Source: Filosporella fistucella
Lineage: Eukaryota; Ascomycota; Leotiomycetes; Helotiales
Assembly (NCBI GenBank): GCA_030077755.1
Contig: JAQJZZ010000010.1
Location: 5,332,001 to 5,396,000, forward strand
Length of the DNA: 64,000 bases
Direction of reading: 5' to 3'
Shown: positions 1 to 11,252 of the stretch, piece by piece
Position numbering within the stretch: the stretch's first letter is position 1
Layout: each line of letters begins with the position of its first letter
Position numbers and translations under genes: made by a program
Notes under the pieces: model-generated
The model's input: only the letters and a program-made list of their open reading frames with translations
Told to the model about the DNA's origin: nothing
Databases searched by the model: none

Positions 1-341
1 AGTGGTGAACTCCCTAAGGATGGACCTGAGCGTGAAGGATATGAAGCTTTCTTCGAGGAAGTTCCAGCTGCTTTCAGCGAAGAGGAACGCAATGAGTGGC
101 TTTCTAAGCTCAGCGGAGTTGCTGTTTCTAGTGATGCTTTCGTAAGTCTTCCGAGAATGTTTATGGCCTTGACTCACATTTCTAGTTCCCATTCATTGAT
201 AACGTCTACCGCGCTGGACGCTCGGGAGTCAAATACATTGCGGCACCAACTGGTAGCAACAATGATTCGGCGGTCTTTGAAACAGCTGAGAAGCTTGGTA
301 TTACCTTCATCGAGCAAAGTATCCGTCTCTTCCATCACTAG
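1..341 (+). CDS. ADE17: Bifunctional AICAR transformylase / IMP cyclohydrolase, C-terminal end (partial)
   Basis: This is the 3' end of the enzyme that performs the last two steps of de novo purine synthesis in the cytosol. Two exons are visible: 1-141 in frame 1, then an intron 142-185 (GTAAGT...TCTAG), then 186-341 ending in TAG. The joined tail contains [27 protein letters not shown] and ends in RLFHH, which are hallmark residues of the AICAR transformylase domain of the PurH/ATIC family; RLFHH is the usual C-terminus. The 5' part lies outside the window. Identification rests on the conserved tail and is secure. Confidence 0.95.
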
Positions 342-3300
342 AAGATTTTGGATGTATTGGAGAGTTTGGAGGATGAAAATGGAGTGACCAGAATAGATAC
401 CCCCTTATAGATTTGATCGTGGGGTAAGCAATGGTATTTGATGAGATACGCAGAGATTCTGGAGTATCAACTTCAACTTGTGAAATATCCACTTGGTTAC
501 GGTTCGTATTTGAGCCTACTGCATATTTGGCCATCTGCTCAAGTGAGCATCGGATATGAAGCATCTCGGTTCGAGTAGCAGTCCACGAAGCACACTTTCG
601 TTGGCAATACTAATCGTATCAATCTAGATTCATACATAGCAACGGCAGTGGGACTGAATTGGCACTCAGAATAACTTAGCTCGAGCGGCTCGCTGTTAGC
701 GGTGAATGGAACAGAGGTTCTATTCATGGAGCTTCAAGAACTCAAATAGCAGCCCAGGGGCGGGAATTCCATGATCTATATGGAGAGATTGTTCAGCATT
801 GACATTTGGTAGCCGTGCTCAATAAGTTGGTCCAATATGCCAGTACGGGAATGCATTGATCAGTTCTTCCACGCTTCCGAAATGTTGCTCAAATCTCGGC
901 ACGGCAGCGACGATTATTTTTGCACGCGACACGGCTGTTGTCGGAAACGAAAGATTTGCCAGAGGTTGGTATATTGCCACTTAATATCACACTTTATCCA
1001 GGACGTCGGAATGATCGCTCGTAAATTTCAGTCGAGTCGACGTCTCTACCCTAAATGATAATCATGAAAAGACTCTCCGACCCGTTTTACATTCATGGCA
1101 TGTTTATCTCTTCGGCATGCTGAAGTTGATTATAGATCAAGCGGAGAAGGATGTCAGATTCGCTGATCGCCTTCAAATAACTTTTTCTTTTCTTTCCTTC
1201 CAGCAGCCAGCATCCCGAGATACCTCTCCAGACCCAGCAATTGATCGAGTCCAGACCAGGATGCACGCCTCTCCCGCTGAGAAAGATCTGACAATCCACG
1301 TGCATGTCGAGCATGTTCAATCTCCAACGGCGATATGCTCCCGTTGATACCGCATCCATATCGAGGCCCCCTCTCAGCCGAAAATAGGTTTGACCAACCA
1401 CCTCGCTTCACACATTTTTTGCCTTTCTTTCCAGTCGAGAAGGCGAGATTCTTAAAATAGAGGTGGAAGTAGTGGTGGATGTGGAGTGAGTTTCCCGCCA
1501 TTCGCCAATCTTTGATAGGGTTCGCTTGGACTCTGACAGCACATCCAGGCCTGTGCTTTGCTGTGCTACCCTGAGGGTACATCAGCGCTAAAGCGTGGCA
1601 TCACCTCTTCATTCGAGATGGGAGGCCGTCTGACTAAGTCTTGCAGATGCTCTAGTATTTCCGGGTGTAATCAGGCAGATTGCCGCATAGAGAGAATTTT
1701 CATCTGGATGGGACCGTGTATGCGACCGGATCACATCTTCTAGAATGAGATGAGTGATGGGAGAGGGATATTTATTTATGGCGGTTTCAATTTCCGAGAT
1801 ATGAGTGAGGGTAAGGAAAGTGAGGTGAGGTGAGGTGAAGACAAGGTCGGTCTGGAAATACTCCATATCCGTAGCTTTAGTCTAGCTAGACCAACACAGT
1901 CTTTGTTCTTACCGCCCAGTCTACTGTACCAAGTTAAGATTGTGGGTCTGGGGGCGACTCTGCACATGATTCGTTGAAAGATTGGTGAAACGCATAAGCG
2001 AAGAGGAACAAGTTGAATCAAGTTTGGTGGAATAAACCAATTGAAGCTGCGGTGCTCGCATCAGTCCTTATCTGTCCTAGTCCGCGGGTGCGACCCCTCT
2101 GGTGGCTTGAGCTTTACCGCCAACCACGGCGCAGATCACCCTTGGTCTCACTCTCTGTGTGCAGGGATGCAGATGCAGTATCCAATAAACATGCAAGTCG
2201 CGATATTTCGCACAGTGGCAGATATGGCAGGCGCGAAGGGAGTCGGCTTTATTGGAAAGCAGACCTTGCGGACCCTGCTTTTCCTTTCCCCGCCGTTGAC
2301 CAGTCCCAGCCCTTTCCTACGCTCTCTCAAGGAAGAGACTTGGACCGGCGGATTGATTGAGTGCATTTGCATTTGCATGTCGAGGGCACGGCGCCAAACA
2401 AAGAACAATGCCAGTGGCCCATTCTCGACTCGACCGAACCTCCATTATTCTCTGATTGTTCTTCGCTGTCCGTCTGTCTGTTTGGAAGTGTCTGACTTCG
2501 ACGATAACTTGCAGCTGGGGCGGCCATCACGACCTTTTATGTTTTGTGGATTGTATCATTGCTGCGCATTTCCATCCTTCAGCTGAGCCTCTATTATTTC
2601 TCCCACTCAGCCTCAAAGTATATGCTCTCTTGTCGCCACAACTCAACCCGGATACATACTCGCCCAGCGGCCGCAATATCGTACAACACACACAAGACTC
2701 TCGCAAAAGAACTTTCTCTCCCCATTCCTCAGATACCTTACTCCCTTACTACCTTACTACCTACCCTTACCTTACCATATGCAACGCACGTCTTGGACTT
2801 CCTAGACTGATCTTAGACTCAAAGGCGTCTATTTTCGACCTCAAGTCTCCGTCTCTTCCCCGTTCGCTGCATCCAATTCCCCCCCGGTACCCTATCACAT
2901 CTCAAAGCCACCAAGCTACACATGCTCCAAAGTAAGACTTCCTGCCAATACCGTTCAGTCCGTACATCCACTCGTGGCACCTGTTGCTCCTTCCCCCCCA
3001 GTCACCCAGTCCACTCCCCATCTCCCTCCCAGCCATAAACTGTCTCTCTCCTCCCGTGTGTCTCGCTCTTACTGATTCTGGGTGTAGCCTCAAATCTCGT
3101 CTCAAATTAGACATATCTGCTGGCGCGCGCCTCTACAACAAAACCCGAGGCCTGCCCAGCCAGTTCAAGACCTGTCTGTTCTTTCCTCGATAGCTGGTCT
3201 CTATCTGTAATACTTTTCAATCTTCTTTTGCATCTATCTTACTCTACCTTACCTTCCAAGCCCCGAACATATCTCGTCAGCACTACTATCATCATCACCT

Positions 3301-3370
3301 CCACCTCCTCCTCCTGTATCGAGTTGCATTTGTTCTTTTCCTTTAGCATAGATTTTGTTTTCGTACCAAC
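342..3370. other. 3.0 kb intergenic region, no supported gene
   Basis: It holds the ADE17 3' flank and the promoter and leader of the gene at 3371. The last 700 bases (about 2640-3370) are strongly pyrimidine-rich on the + strand, as in many filamentous fungal promoters. Open frames of up to 181 codons on both strands (for example around 2041-2586) show no recognisable domain and no consistent splice pattern. A short GAGGT/GTGAG run lies near 1815-1840. I see no tRNA or rRNA. Confidence 0.6.
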
Positions 3371-5072
3371 ATGTCCAGTCAGTCTCCTGTGCCTGTCGCC
3401 TGGCCGTACAAACAACTTACACCTCCTTCAGCACCGAATGAGAAGAAACGTCCTGAACCTTTAACACGAGAACGAACATCGAGCTCCTCGTCAGCATCAT
3501 CCCTCAAAGTACCACGCACACCACGATTTGCCGAAGCAACAACTGTATATTCACCGATAGAAGCAAGTGAAGAAGGTCGTTCGCCATTTGCTGATCCTCC
3601 TGCTCCAAAAACACAATCATACATGGCTCAATCACAGCCTTCAGATATTGGCTTCGGCTATATCTCCAACAATGATGCCTCGAGGCATAGTCAAGGTGTA
3701 CCTGTGGAGATCCCAGTTACGCCCGGATCACCTTTAAAGAGTGCTATGAGAGTGCCAGGCACACCTGGGAGGAAGATCGATAACCCTCTGAGTCCGACAT
3801 TCAGGGAAGAGCAGATCTTGGAGAAGCATGAAGAGTTGACAGAAAAGGAGCAAGCAAAAGACTTAGTACGGATCCTCGCTCACACACCATATATATCCAC
3901 ATATACTAACATCATATAGAAAACAAAAACCAGAGTCAGAGTAGCAAAATTCATCCTGAGAGGCGTCAACTTTAGCTGTAGTCTTATTGTCCTCGCTATG
4001 GTCTCGATGACCTTCACCATCTTCAACACTACCAAACATCTCGCTCCTCGTAACAATCTCCCAGCATGGGCAGCAGGTACAGATCCATGGCCACAAAAGG
4101 TTCTTCTCGCAGTTGCCTGTGTCTCTCTAGCTCTCTGTCTGGTAGTCTTCTGGAATTATTTCCGAGGTGGACATCGAAAGGCAGAAAAGGTCGCAGTATA
4201 CTATACACTCTTTGCCGTCGCATTTTTCATTTTCAGTGTTGTCATGTGGGGTGTAGCTGCTGGTATTCTCCAGGGAGCTAAGAGTAACAGTGGAAATAAA
4301 GATATCTGGGGTTGGTCATGTGTCGATAACAAACGAAGAGAACTATTCTCAGAAGAAGTCGATTATGCACTGGTTTGCAGAATGCAGGTAAGTTACTACA
4401 TATATTTTGTATCAACCAATTTCTAACAACACACAGGATTGGTCTCTCGTTTGCTGTATCATCGAAATCGTCCTCGAATCAATTACTATCATCCTCTACG
4501 GTGTAGTCTTCTACAGATATTACTCCAAGCAACGCCTCCGCAAGTCAATGGATGTCCGTGACCGAGCCCGTTCAGATCTCTACCTTGCCCAACTCCGCTC
4601 TCAATCCGCACCCAACACACCCGGCTTCGGCCCAATGTCACCATCCTACAGCATGCACGCCAAATCCCCTCGTTTCCCTCCCTCAGCATACTCCACCAAC
4701 AATCCTTCCGCCGCAGCAGAAGAAGGTTTCGCCGGCACTCGCTTCGTAGAAGCTAAACCTGCTTCCACACTCGCAGCCAAACCATTCGCTCTCCAACCTC
4801 CTCCCATCAAAGTCCACAACGCTACTCCAAAGACACCACAGAATGGCTTCGATGCTCCAGCTCCTCGCAAAGAGAGAGTTATTGAACACGTGGCAGCTGC
4901 ACCAGGCGAGCAAACATACGCTGCTGTCCCAATTCCAGGCGCGTACGCTAGCCCACTGACCTCACCCGGTCTGCAACAACCGCAACATCAGCGGTTTGGC
5001 AGTGTAGGCGAGGCAATCACCAGTGATCGACGGATCGAGAGTCCGCCTGGGAGCCCGAGGGGATGGAAATGA
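3371..5072 (+). CDS. Four-transmembrane fungal protein with long disordered tails
   Basis: Three exons (3371-3865, 3920-4387, 4437-5072) give 532 residues; both introns have good GTACGG/GTAAGT donors and AG acceptors and keep frame. Residues 1-165 are Ser/Pro/Thr-rich and disordered, with repeated P-x-TPGSP/TPG motifs that look like phosphorylation sites. Four hydrophobic spans follow, near 178-200, 225-246, 256-282 and 322-350; the third-to-fourth loop contains WGWSC and a Cys. The C-terminal 180 residues are again Pro/Ser-rich and cytoplasmic in style. The layout (MARVEL-like core, long tails) recalls fungal multi-pass proteins such as the Neurospora hyphal-fusion HAM-6/HAM-8 group, but I cannot confirm that from memory. 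Plasma membrane location is inferred. The start ATG follows a long CT-rich leader (CAACATGTCC context). Confidence 0.8.
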
Positions 5073-7029
5073 GAGGTGTATGTTTAATTTGTGAAAAATC
5101 TTCTGTTTTGTGTTTAACTTCTTGGGGTGGCTGGCTATTTAGCTTTTTGGGTATATCTTGGCGTTTGGGGTATGAATTTTTGAGTGACGGGCTTTTTTTG
5201 AGCTGGATTATATATGAGGGATGAGAAGTGAATGGATAGGTCATTCGTTGAGATAAGCTCAAAGGGCTTGTTAATATGGGATATGGAATTGATATCTTAA
5301 AAGCTGCTTCTTGTGCATAGGAATGTGACTTCGTCTCGGGAAAACATTCGCGGTTTTGTATTTGATTTAGATGCTGTCTTGTCTAATCAAAGTCTTTAGA
5401 GATATTTCCCGATTTTTGAGAAGAAATTCTGAAATTAAGCCAAGTAGTCTAAAAACAAAAATTGCATATCTGAATTAGCTTTGTCTTCGACTTAGCAAGT
5501 TCTTAAGCCCTCTTAAACCAATATCCTCAGATTCACCAAGAGATTTATACCTACCTTTTACTCATCTATAAGTAACTTTCACATCTATTACTTAAGAGCT
5601 TTAATATATACTCTTTCACCCTTGAATTCATCTCCGCTTATAATAAACTTCTATATCCTACACGAAATCTTAGATCCTCAAATACCTTTTCTACCTTAAC
5701 TTCTCTTATTAGTATCTAAAATATTATAAAAGGATACGAAAAATGCTCGAGTTTACAGATACCTCTTATTTGATAAGCGAGTAAAATTTCTAGATCTTTA
5801 AAGAGAGAGAGAGAGAGTATAGAAAAAGGAGGTTTAGGAGAGGAGAGAATAATTAAGAGGTGAAGTTGTTTGTAGTTTTAAGTTTGTGATATAAGATAGA
5901 AATATTGAGTGGTGATTTTATAGTATAGTTTGTTGCATAAAGGTATAAGGAGAAAGTATATAATAAATGAAAGATACTTAGATAAGAGGCTAATGCTTAG
6001 ATAATACTCTCTCTGAATACTTTTATAATTGAGATTGATTAACTTTTAAGTCAATTACAAGCATAGGTATCTGACTTGAACAAAGAGCTTAGAAATTATG
6101 GAAATCTGAATTCTTTCTTCCGAGTATTACCAGGTATAATCTGTCTGACCTACTCTATCATATATAAATATCAAGAGGATAGAAGAAGGAATAAACTAGA
6201 TCACATAAGTAAGGAATAGGACAAGATATCATCTTATTCTTCTCGAATATTAAGACTTCCCACTATGAGATGTGGAATGGATTTGGAATGGAAATGGGGA
6301 AAAGATAACACAAGCAATAATAATCTCGTTTTAGGAGTAGGTGGACATAATAGAAGTCATTATCCAAATCAACAATAGTCGTCGCAGCGTAAATCCGACA
6401 TGAAAATCTGGTGAATAAATCCTTCACTTTATCACAGACAGTTACCAACCCGATGGGGCATTAGATTTAAGTACTAGATGAGATGGACGTATCGAAATCT
6501 TAGGTGCGAGTCGGTTATAGCTTAGTACGTGGGAAAAGGTGAGAGAAATGGGGATAGTATATTCTAAGACGAGTGTTTCCTGGGTTGGGAGATGTGCAGG
6601 TGGATTGAAAAGATCTTGCTGGGTGGGAAGAAGAAGGGAGGTGGTATGTTTTGTACGTAGTTCTGAGGGAGGTATTCTCTTTAATGGTGTTTTTACCAAC
6701 TTGGTAGAAGCGGGAGGGAGGAAAAGCTTATAGTGAGCAGTTGATGCATAGATCGAAAGGGGAAGAGATATCGGAAGAAGTGATTTAGTAGCCCCTTTTG
6801 GGGTTAATCGTATTTCGCGATGCATCCGCACCTGGTGGAGAACAGGATATAAACTCATAAGCAAGAAATCCATGCATTGAAATGCTGTCTGAAGAAGTGA
6901 TTCAGCAGCTTCTCCGTCTATCTCTGTGTCGTTTGTCTCTGTTATACAGTCCTCCTCACCCCAATCAAGCAATCATGGAAATCAACCCCTCCCCATCCTC
7001 CCATTTCCCTTCCCCTACATCAACATCCT
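5073..7029. other. AT-rich, ORF-poor intergenic block
   Basis: After the 3' flank of the membrane-protein gene, about 5280-6440 is conspicuously AT-rich and TpA-rich and contains no open frame above 60 codons between 5263 and 6262 on either strand. A GA dinucleotide run sits at about 5803-5818. The appearance fits a repeat decayed by repeat-induced point mutation, but no element ends or coding remnants are recognisable. About 6440-7029 is the 3' flank of MPC1. Confidence 0.5.
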
Positions 7030-7672
7030 CTACTTCCCAGCAACCTTCTCCTTCACACCCTCAACCACACCCTCCACCTTCTTAACCACGCTCTTCCCCT
7101 CCTTTTTCAACGCCTCCTCTCTCCCGCCCCACTTATGATACTGCATCCATCTATAACCCTGGGTCAACTGCGCGCCCTCGTTCACGAAATGGCAGGCGAA
7201 GAGGAGGTAGTTTCTAGGAGAGACGGCGAGAGCGTAGCGCATGAATGTCGCCGAGTAGATTACGAGGGCGCCTGTCATGCGACCGGAAATCCTAAGGGTG
7301 TTAGTTTGGTTGAAGATGAGGAGGAGATTAGGATTGGGATTGAAAGAGAGGGGAATGGAAAGGGAGAGGAGTCATAAGCTTACAAGTCAGGACTCTTCTG
7401 CGTATCCATCACAGCCGCAATCGGGATACCGAAATTCGAGACCGGTCCCCAGAAATCTGATTTCAATTAGCTTTTTACTTCTCTCTCTCTTTCTCTCCTT
7501 CAATTCCCAATCTATGCAATCACTCCATCCACCCACTCTCCCCATCCCATAGCTCCCCAATCGAAAACCAAACAGCTACTAAAGAGGAAGAAAACATACG
7601 TGTAGAACACACATAATTCAGCATAGGATTAGCGCGAATCTTCGCATTGACTGCTTTGACAAAGGCGGCCAT
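7030..7672 (-). CDS. MPC1: Mitochondrial pyruvate carrier subunit 1
   Basis: Three exons on the minus strand (7672-7600, 7456-7384, 7291-7030) encode 135 residues. The protein carries the MPC1 signature in order: [15 protein letters not shown], a short [20 protein letters not shown], then [23 protein letters not shown]. It forms the inner-membrane heterodimer with MPC2/MPC3 that imports pyruvate into the matrix. The family core is about 110 residues; here a Lys/Glu/Val-rich C-terminal extension ([14 protein letters not shown]) adds about 25. The start is the first ATG and gives the usual short N-terminus. The upstream region contains a 7-bp CGCTTTC triplet repeat at 7783-7803. It has a possible functional link to pyruvate carboxylase at 18-24 kb, since both act on mitochondrial or cytosolic pyruvate, but co-location is probably chance. 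Confidence 0.94.
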
Positions 7673-8123
7673 GGTTGAGTGGTTGTAGAGTGGAGAGAAT
7701 TGGTTGTGGAGAGTTGAGGAAGATAGGTATCTAGAATCCGATGTTGGGATTTCAGAAATTCAAGGTTTCTACTTTCTGACTCCGCTTTCCGCTTTCCGCT
7801 TTCCGACAGGTCAACAATCTGCGATTAGAGGATGTGTCACGTGCTGATAATGTCCCTCTCCAGATTCTTTTAGGAGATCTAGTGGGGTGGCTTTTTATGT
7901 TTCAGATGTGTGAATTGAGGCTGAGATGAGAGAGAGGTAGAAATTGAGACATCAAAGTTTTGAGGATTGATTTGCGTGGTTTGCGCTTGTCTATGCTACA
8001 AGGATTTCAATTTTTTGGTAGGTATGTAAAGCCAAACTCCCCTCAACGCCGTGACTGTGCTTGAATTTTCTCCGCCGACAGCCCGTTTCATAAATCCCTC
8101 CATCATCCAACGATACCCGTAAC
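7673..8123. other. Intergenic region between MPC1 and SmB
   Basis: It contains the MPC1 promoter, including three perfect CGCTTTC units (7783-7803), and the SmB 3' flank. No gene is seen. Confidence 0.6.
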
Positions 8124-9010
8124 CTAATTTCTTCTCGGCGGCGGAGCAAAGCCTGGTGGAGGTGGGCCCTGTCCTGGGAATCCTGGGGGTGGTTGAAAGC
8201 CGCCAAATCCTGGTGGTGGTGCTATCATACGTTAGTACAAATGCTATTATCTTTTAAAACGGATATCATACCTCCTCTCCCAAATGGAGGTGCTCCAGGG
8301 AATCCACCAAAATTTGGAGGTGCGCCAACACCAGCAGCAGGTCCCTTGATATAATTAGTCCACATCCCATAGAAAGAGTATCATAACAACTTACAGCCAA
8401 TCCAATAGGAGCACCTCTACCGGCAGGTCTTGCAATACCAGCTCCAGCAGCAAGTGTTGTAGCAATTCCACCTGGCGCACTAGCTCCTAATCTTGCAGAT
8501 GGGTCTGCAGGTGGAGGAGATTCGACTGATAGAGAGATGATATGAGCACCTCGAACAATTGTAAGACCTAATGTTCGCTTTTCTTCAGATTCCACCATTG
8601 GTGCTGATGTGCTTGCTGCGCCTGGTGCAGCTGATGTCTTTGCAGCCTTTCGCTTTACGCGTCTGAACTCTTCCGTATCTGCCAGAACAAGATTCATATG
8701 CTATTGCAAGTTAGCTGTTGATCCAAATCTAAGGATATATATTATCGGACCTTGTCGAAAGCCAACATCTGCCCAACCATTTGTCTTCCATCATTCATGG
8801 TCACTCTCATCCGGTAGTTGATCTATATCTCCATCAGCACGCGATTCCGCAACCCATTCGGTCGCAACAAGCTTAATGAGCTCGCGCATAGGGTATAACG
8901 TACGAGACCGGCCTGTAATGATAGCAAAAGTCAGCCTATAGTGTCAACATAGAGCTTGAAGAGCTGGGGAGAAGGTTTAAACTCACCATCTTTCCTTGCT
9001 TGTTCGCCAT
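8124..9010 (-). CDS. SMB1: Small nuclear ribonucleoprotein SmB (Sm core protein B)
   Basis: SmB is one of the seven proteins of the Sm ring around spliceosomal U1, U2, U4 and U5 snRNAs. I reconstruct six exons: 9010-8987, a 9-nt microexon 8912-8904, 8822-8751, 8700-8395, 8344-8272 and 8221-8124, giving 193 residues. The Sm1 motif ([30 protein letters not shown] split by an intron) and the Sm2 motif (GLTIVRGAHIISLSVE) are both complete. The C-terminal third is the Gly/Pro-rich GAPPPGFGGF-type tail that ends in PPPRRN. The microexon adds A-G-L and restores the family spacing KM-x-x-L-INYRM. One donor (GTCCGA at 8750) is weak. It is divergently transcribed from RPL11. Confidence 0.92.
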
Positions 9011-9320
9011 GATGAATGAGATGCGTGATAAATCAGCTTCTCTAAGTTTTCAAAGATTGGGTATTTGAAGTTCTGAGACTTCAATAAACTCTTATGCTCT
9101 TGCAAGCGTATGGAGTTCTAAACTTGATGTTCTTGAACTCCATCCTAGCTCTGAGGCTCCAAAGGGGAAATTTGTTGCCTATTCCCGAACAAGACTAGCT
9201 CGAAATTAGGGTACCGCGAGCGCACCACAACCATTTTCAAAAATTGAACATCGCGAACTTTTCTCATCGACAATTATCAATTCGACAACCCCTCCCACGA
9301 CAACTCGTCCAACATTCAAG
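9011..9320. promoter_or_regulatory. Divergent promoter between SmB and RPL11
   Basis: A 310-bp gap separates the SmB start (9010, minus) from the RPL11 start (9321, plus), so both promoters must lie here. A TTAGGGTACC motif is at about 9206-9215. The RPL11-proximal part is C-rich on the plus strand, as expected of a leader. No factor site is claimed. Confidence 0.6.
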
Positions 9321-9953
9321 ATGGCCGAATCAGGAGAGAAGACCGGAAACCCCATGAAGGAGCTCCGCATCCAAAAGCTCGTCCTTAACATCTCCGTCGG
9401 AGAGTCTGGTGACAGACTTACTCGTGCTGCTAAGGTGTTGGAACAATTGAGTGGTCAAACTCCAGTTTACAGTACGAAAACTACGAATGCAATATCAATC
9501 GAACACCTCTAATTATTTTTTTAGGCAAGGCCAGATACACTGTCCGTACCTTCGGTATCCGTCGTAATGAAAAGATCGCCGTTCACGTTACTGTCCGTGG
9601 CCCAAAGGCAGAGGAAATCTTGGAGCGAGGATTGAAGGTCAAGGAATACGAGTTGCGCAAGCGTAACTTCTCTGAGACTGGTAACTTCGGTTTCGGTATC
9701 AGCGAACACATCGATCTCGGTATCAAGTACGACCCAGCGATTGGAATTTACGGAATGGATTTCTACTGCTGCATGTGAGTATATGAAGATGAGAGGCGCA
9801 TTGGAAAGGTTCTGACCAATTTCTAGGACCCGTCCTGGTGAGCGTGTTGCCAAGCGTCGTCGCTGCAAGACCCATGTTGGATCTGCCCACAAGATCAAGC
9901 GTGACGAGACTGTCAAATGGTTCAAGTCAAGATTCGAGGGTATCGTCAGATAA
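9321..9953 (+). CDS. RPL11: 60S ribosomal protein L11 (uL5)
   Basis: Three exons (9321-9471, 9525-9774, 9827-9953) encode 175 residues, the usual length for eukaryotic uL5. Diagnostic stretches are [27 protein letters not shown] near the N-terminus, [37 protein letters not shown] and the C-terminal KSRFEGIVR. The protein binds 5S rRNA with uL18 in the central protuberance of the large subunit. Introns are short with TTTTTTTAG and TTTCTAG acceptors. Codon choice is biased to C-ending codons, as in highly expressed fungal genes. Confidence 0.97.
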
Positions 9954-10596
9954 ACGGTCAATGGATTTTGCATGACATGGAGTAAATGACTTTGTGGAGC
10001 AAGGGGGTTTCTTTGGCTGTACATTACTGAATCTAAGGATCAGAAACGAATGAAGCAGTCATCGTACTGTTCGGCTCTCCAAATTGGAGTTGCTGCGGCC
10101 TCAGAGACCGACCGGCTTGCCGGCTTTTGAATGTTTGTATGTGATATGTGATGTATGGCTTGTGGTGAAGCGATTGCATTCTGATACGTGCTGGCGTTGA
10201 ACTCAGTAGATGAATGCAGACGTCTCTTCCAAACACACAAGTTCCGGTGATTACCACTTGGTGGCATGCATTAGCCATGTGAGCTTCGAAGAGCCTTCCT
10301 AGAAACATTGTCCTATAGTATCATCATTGTATTGAAGACGAAGCAGGCGTCCATGGAAATAGGCCTTTCAATTGGAAACTTTCAACTGCTCGAGATTAAG
10401 CTCGCAGGCGCCCTCGAAGTTCCAATTACAAGTAGGTTAGTTGGACAAGTACATCTCTTTCCTTCGCCACCCTCACTTCGCGCTTCAAGTTGTTCTTGGA
10501 CTTCATACAGCTTCATGATATTTAGCAACGATTATTAGTAGTCAACCAAATTATCTGTCTTCCCTTAAATTCATGCGCCCATTTCAGCGAGCTCTA
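9954..10596. other. RPL11 3' flank up to the TIR element
   Basis: No gene is supported. Minus-strand frames at 10033-10308 have no family features. The TA dinucleotide at 10595-10596 is the left flank of the element that follows. Confidence 0.6.
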
Positions 10597-10647
10597 AGGT
10601 CTGTCCTTGCGTAGCGAGACGCACCCTGTAACGAGACAAACTATAGG
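10597..10647 (+). repeat. Left terminal inverted repeat
   Basis: It starts AGGTCTGTCC and contains the 19-mer TGCGTAGCGAGACGCACCC, which is identical in the right copy. It is preceded by TA at 10595-10596. Confidence 0.85.
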
Positions 10648-11252
10648 TACTTCGAGTTTAAGAGATTATAAATTTGTAAACGTATTAAAATTTCTATATG
10701 TTTTTATTTTAGCTGAAATATATACTTCTCCCAAACACTCCTAATGTACTAATTCTGAAAATTATCATCGGGTCGTCGCCGCTCCCTTGAATTTACAAAG
10801 GGCCTCCTTTTACACTATAATAGGCCTCTTGACTTACGACACTATTGTTAAGCTTCCTTCACCTTTTAAACTATAAAATAATTAGATATAGATATCCAGG
10901 TCTTATTGTAATGCTAAAAAGCTATTGCCGCTCTTGTGGCGGCCAGAGCATGCTATATTATACGACGTCGCCATATACATTGATATACCTCTTCCCATCA
11001 AGTGATCAAGGATCTTGATCAGCTGTGTGGTGGCTATAGTAAATCTCGGTAAAATTTATAAATGTGTGGCTGCGTTGTTTGTGGCTGCGCGTACCTTGCC
11101 GGGCAATTCCCGTTACCCGACATCCTCCGATTAAAGCAAAAGTGGCACTGTGCGCAACCAACAATACTTCTGTCACAACGTACTGCCGGCTTTTCACTTC
11201 CGGCTTTCACCTCCAGCCTTTCTTTTCTCTCAAATTATACATTTTAGTGCCT

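Noticed and set aside
2041..2586. A 181-codon plus-strand frame upstream of the membrane-protein gene
   Set aside because: Low-complexity, no domain, overlaps other frames of similar length, and lies in a CT-rich promoter-like region.
6442..6972. A 176-codon open frame on the minus strand downstream of MPC1
   Set aside because: It starts at TTG rather than ATG, has no recognisable domain, and lies in the MPC1 3' flank.
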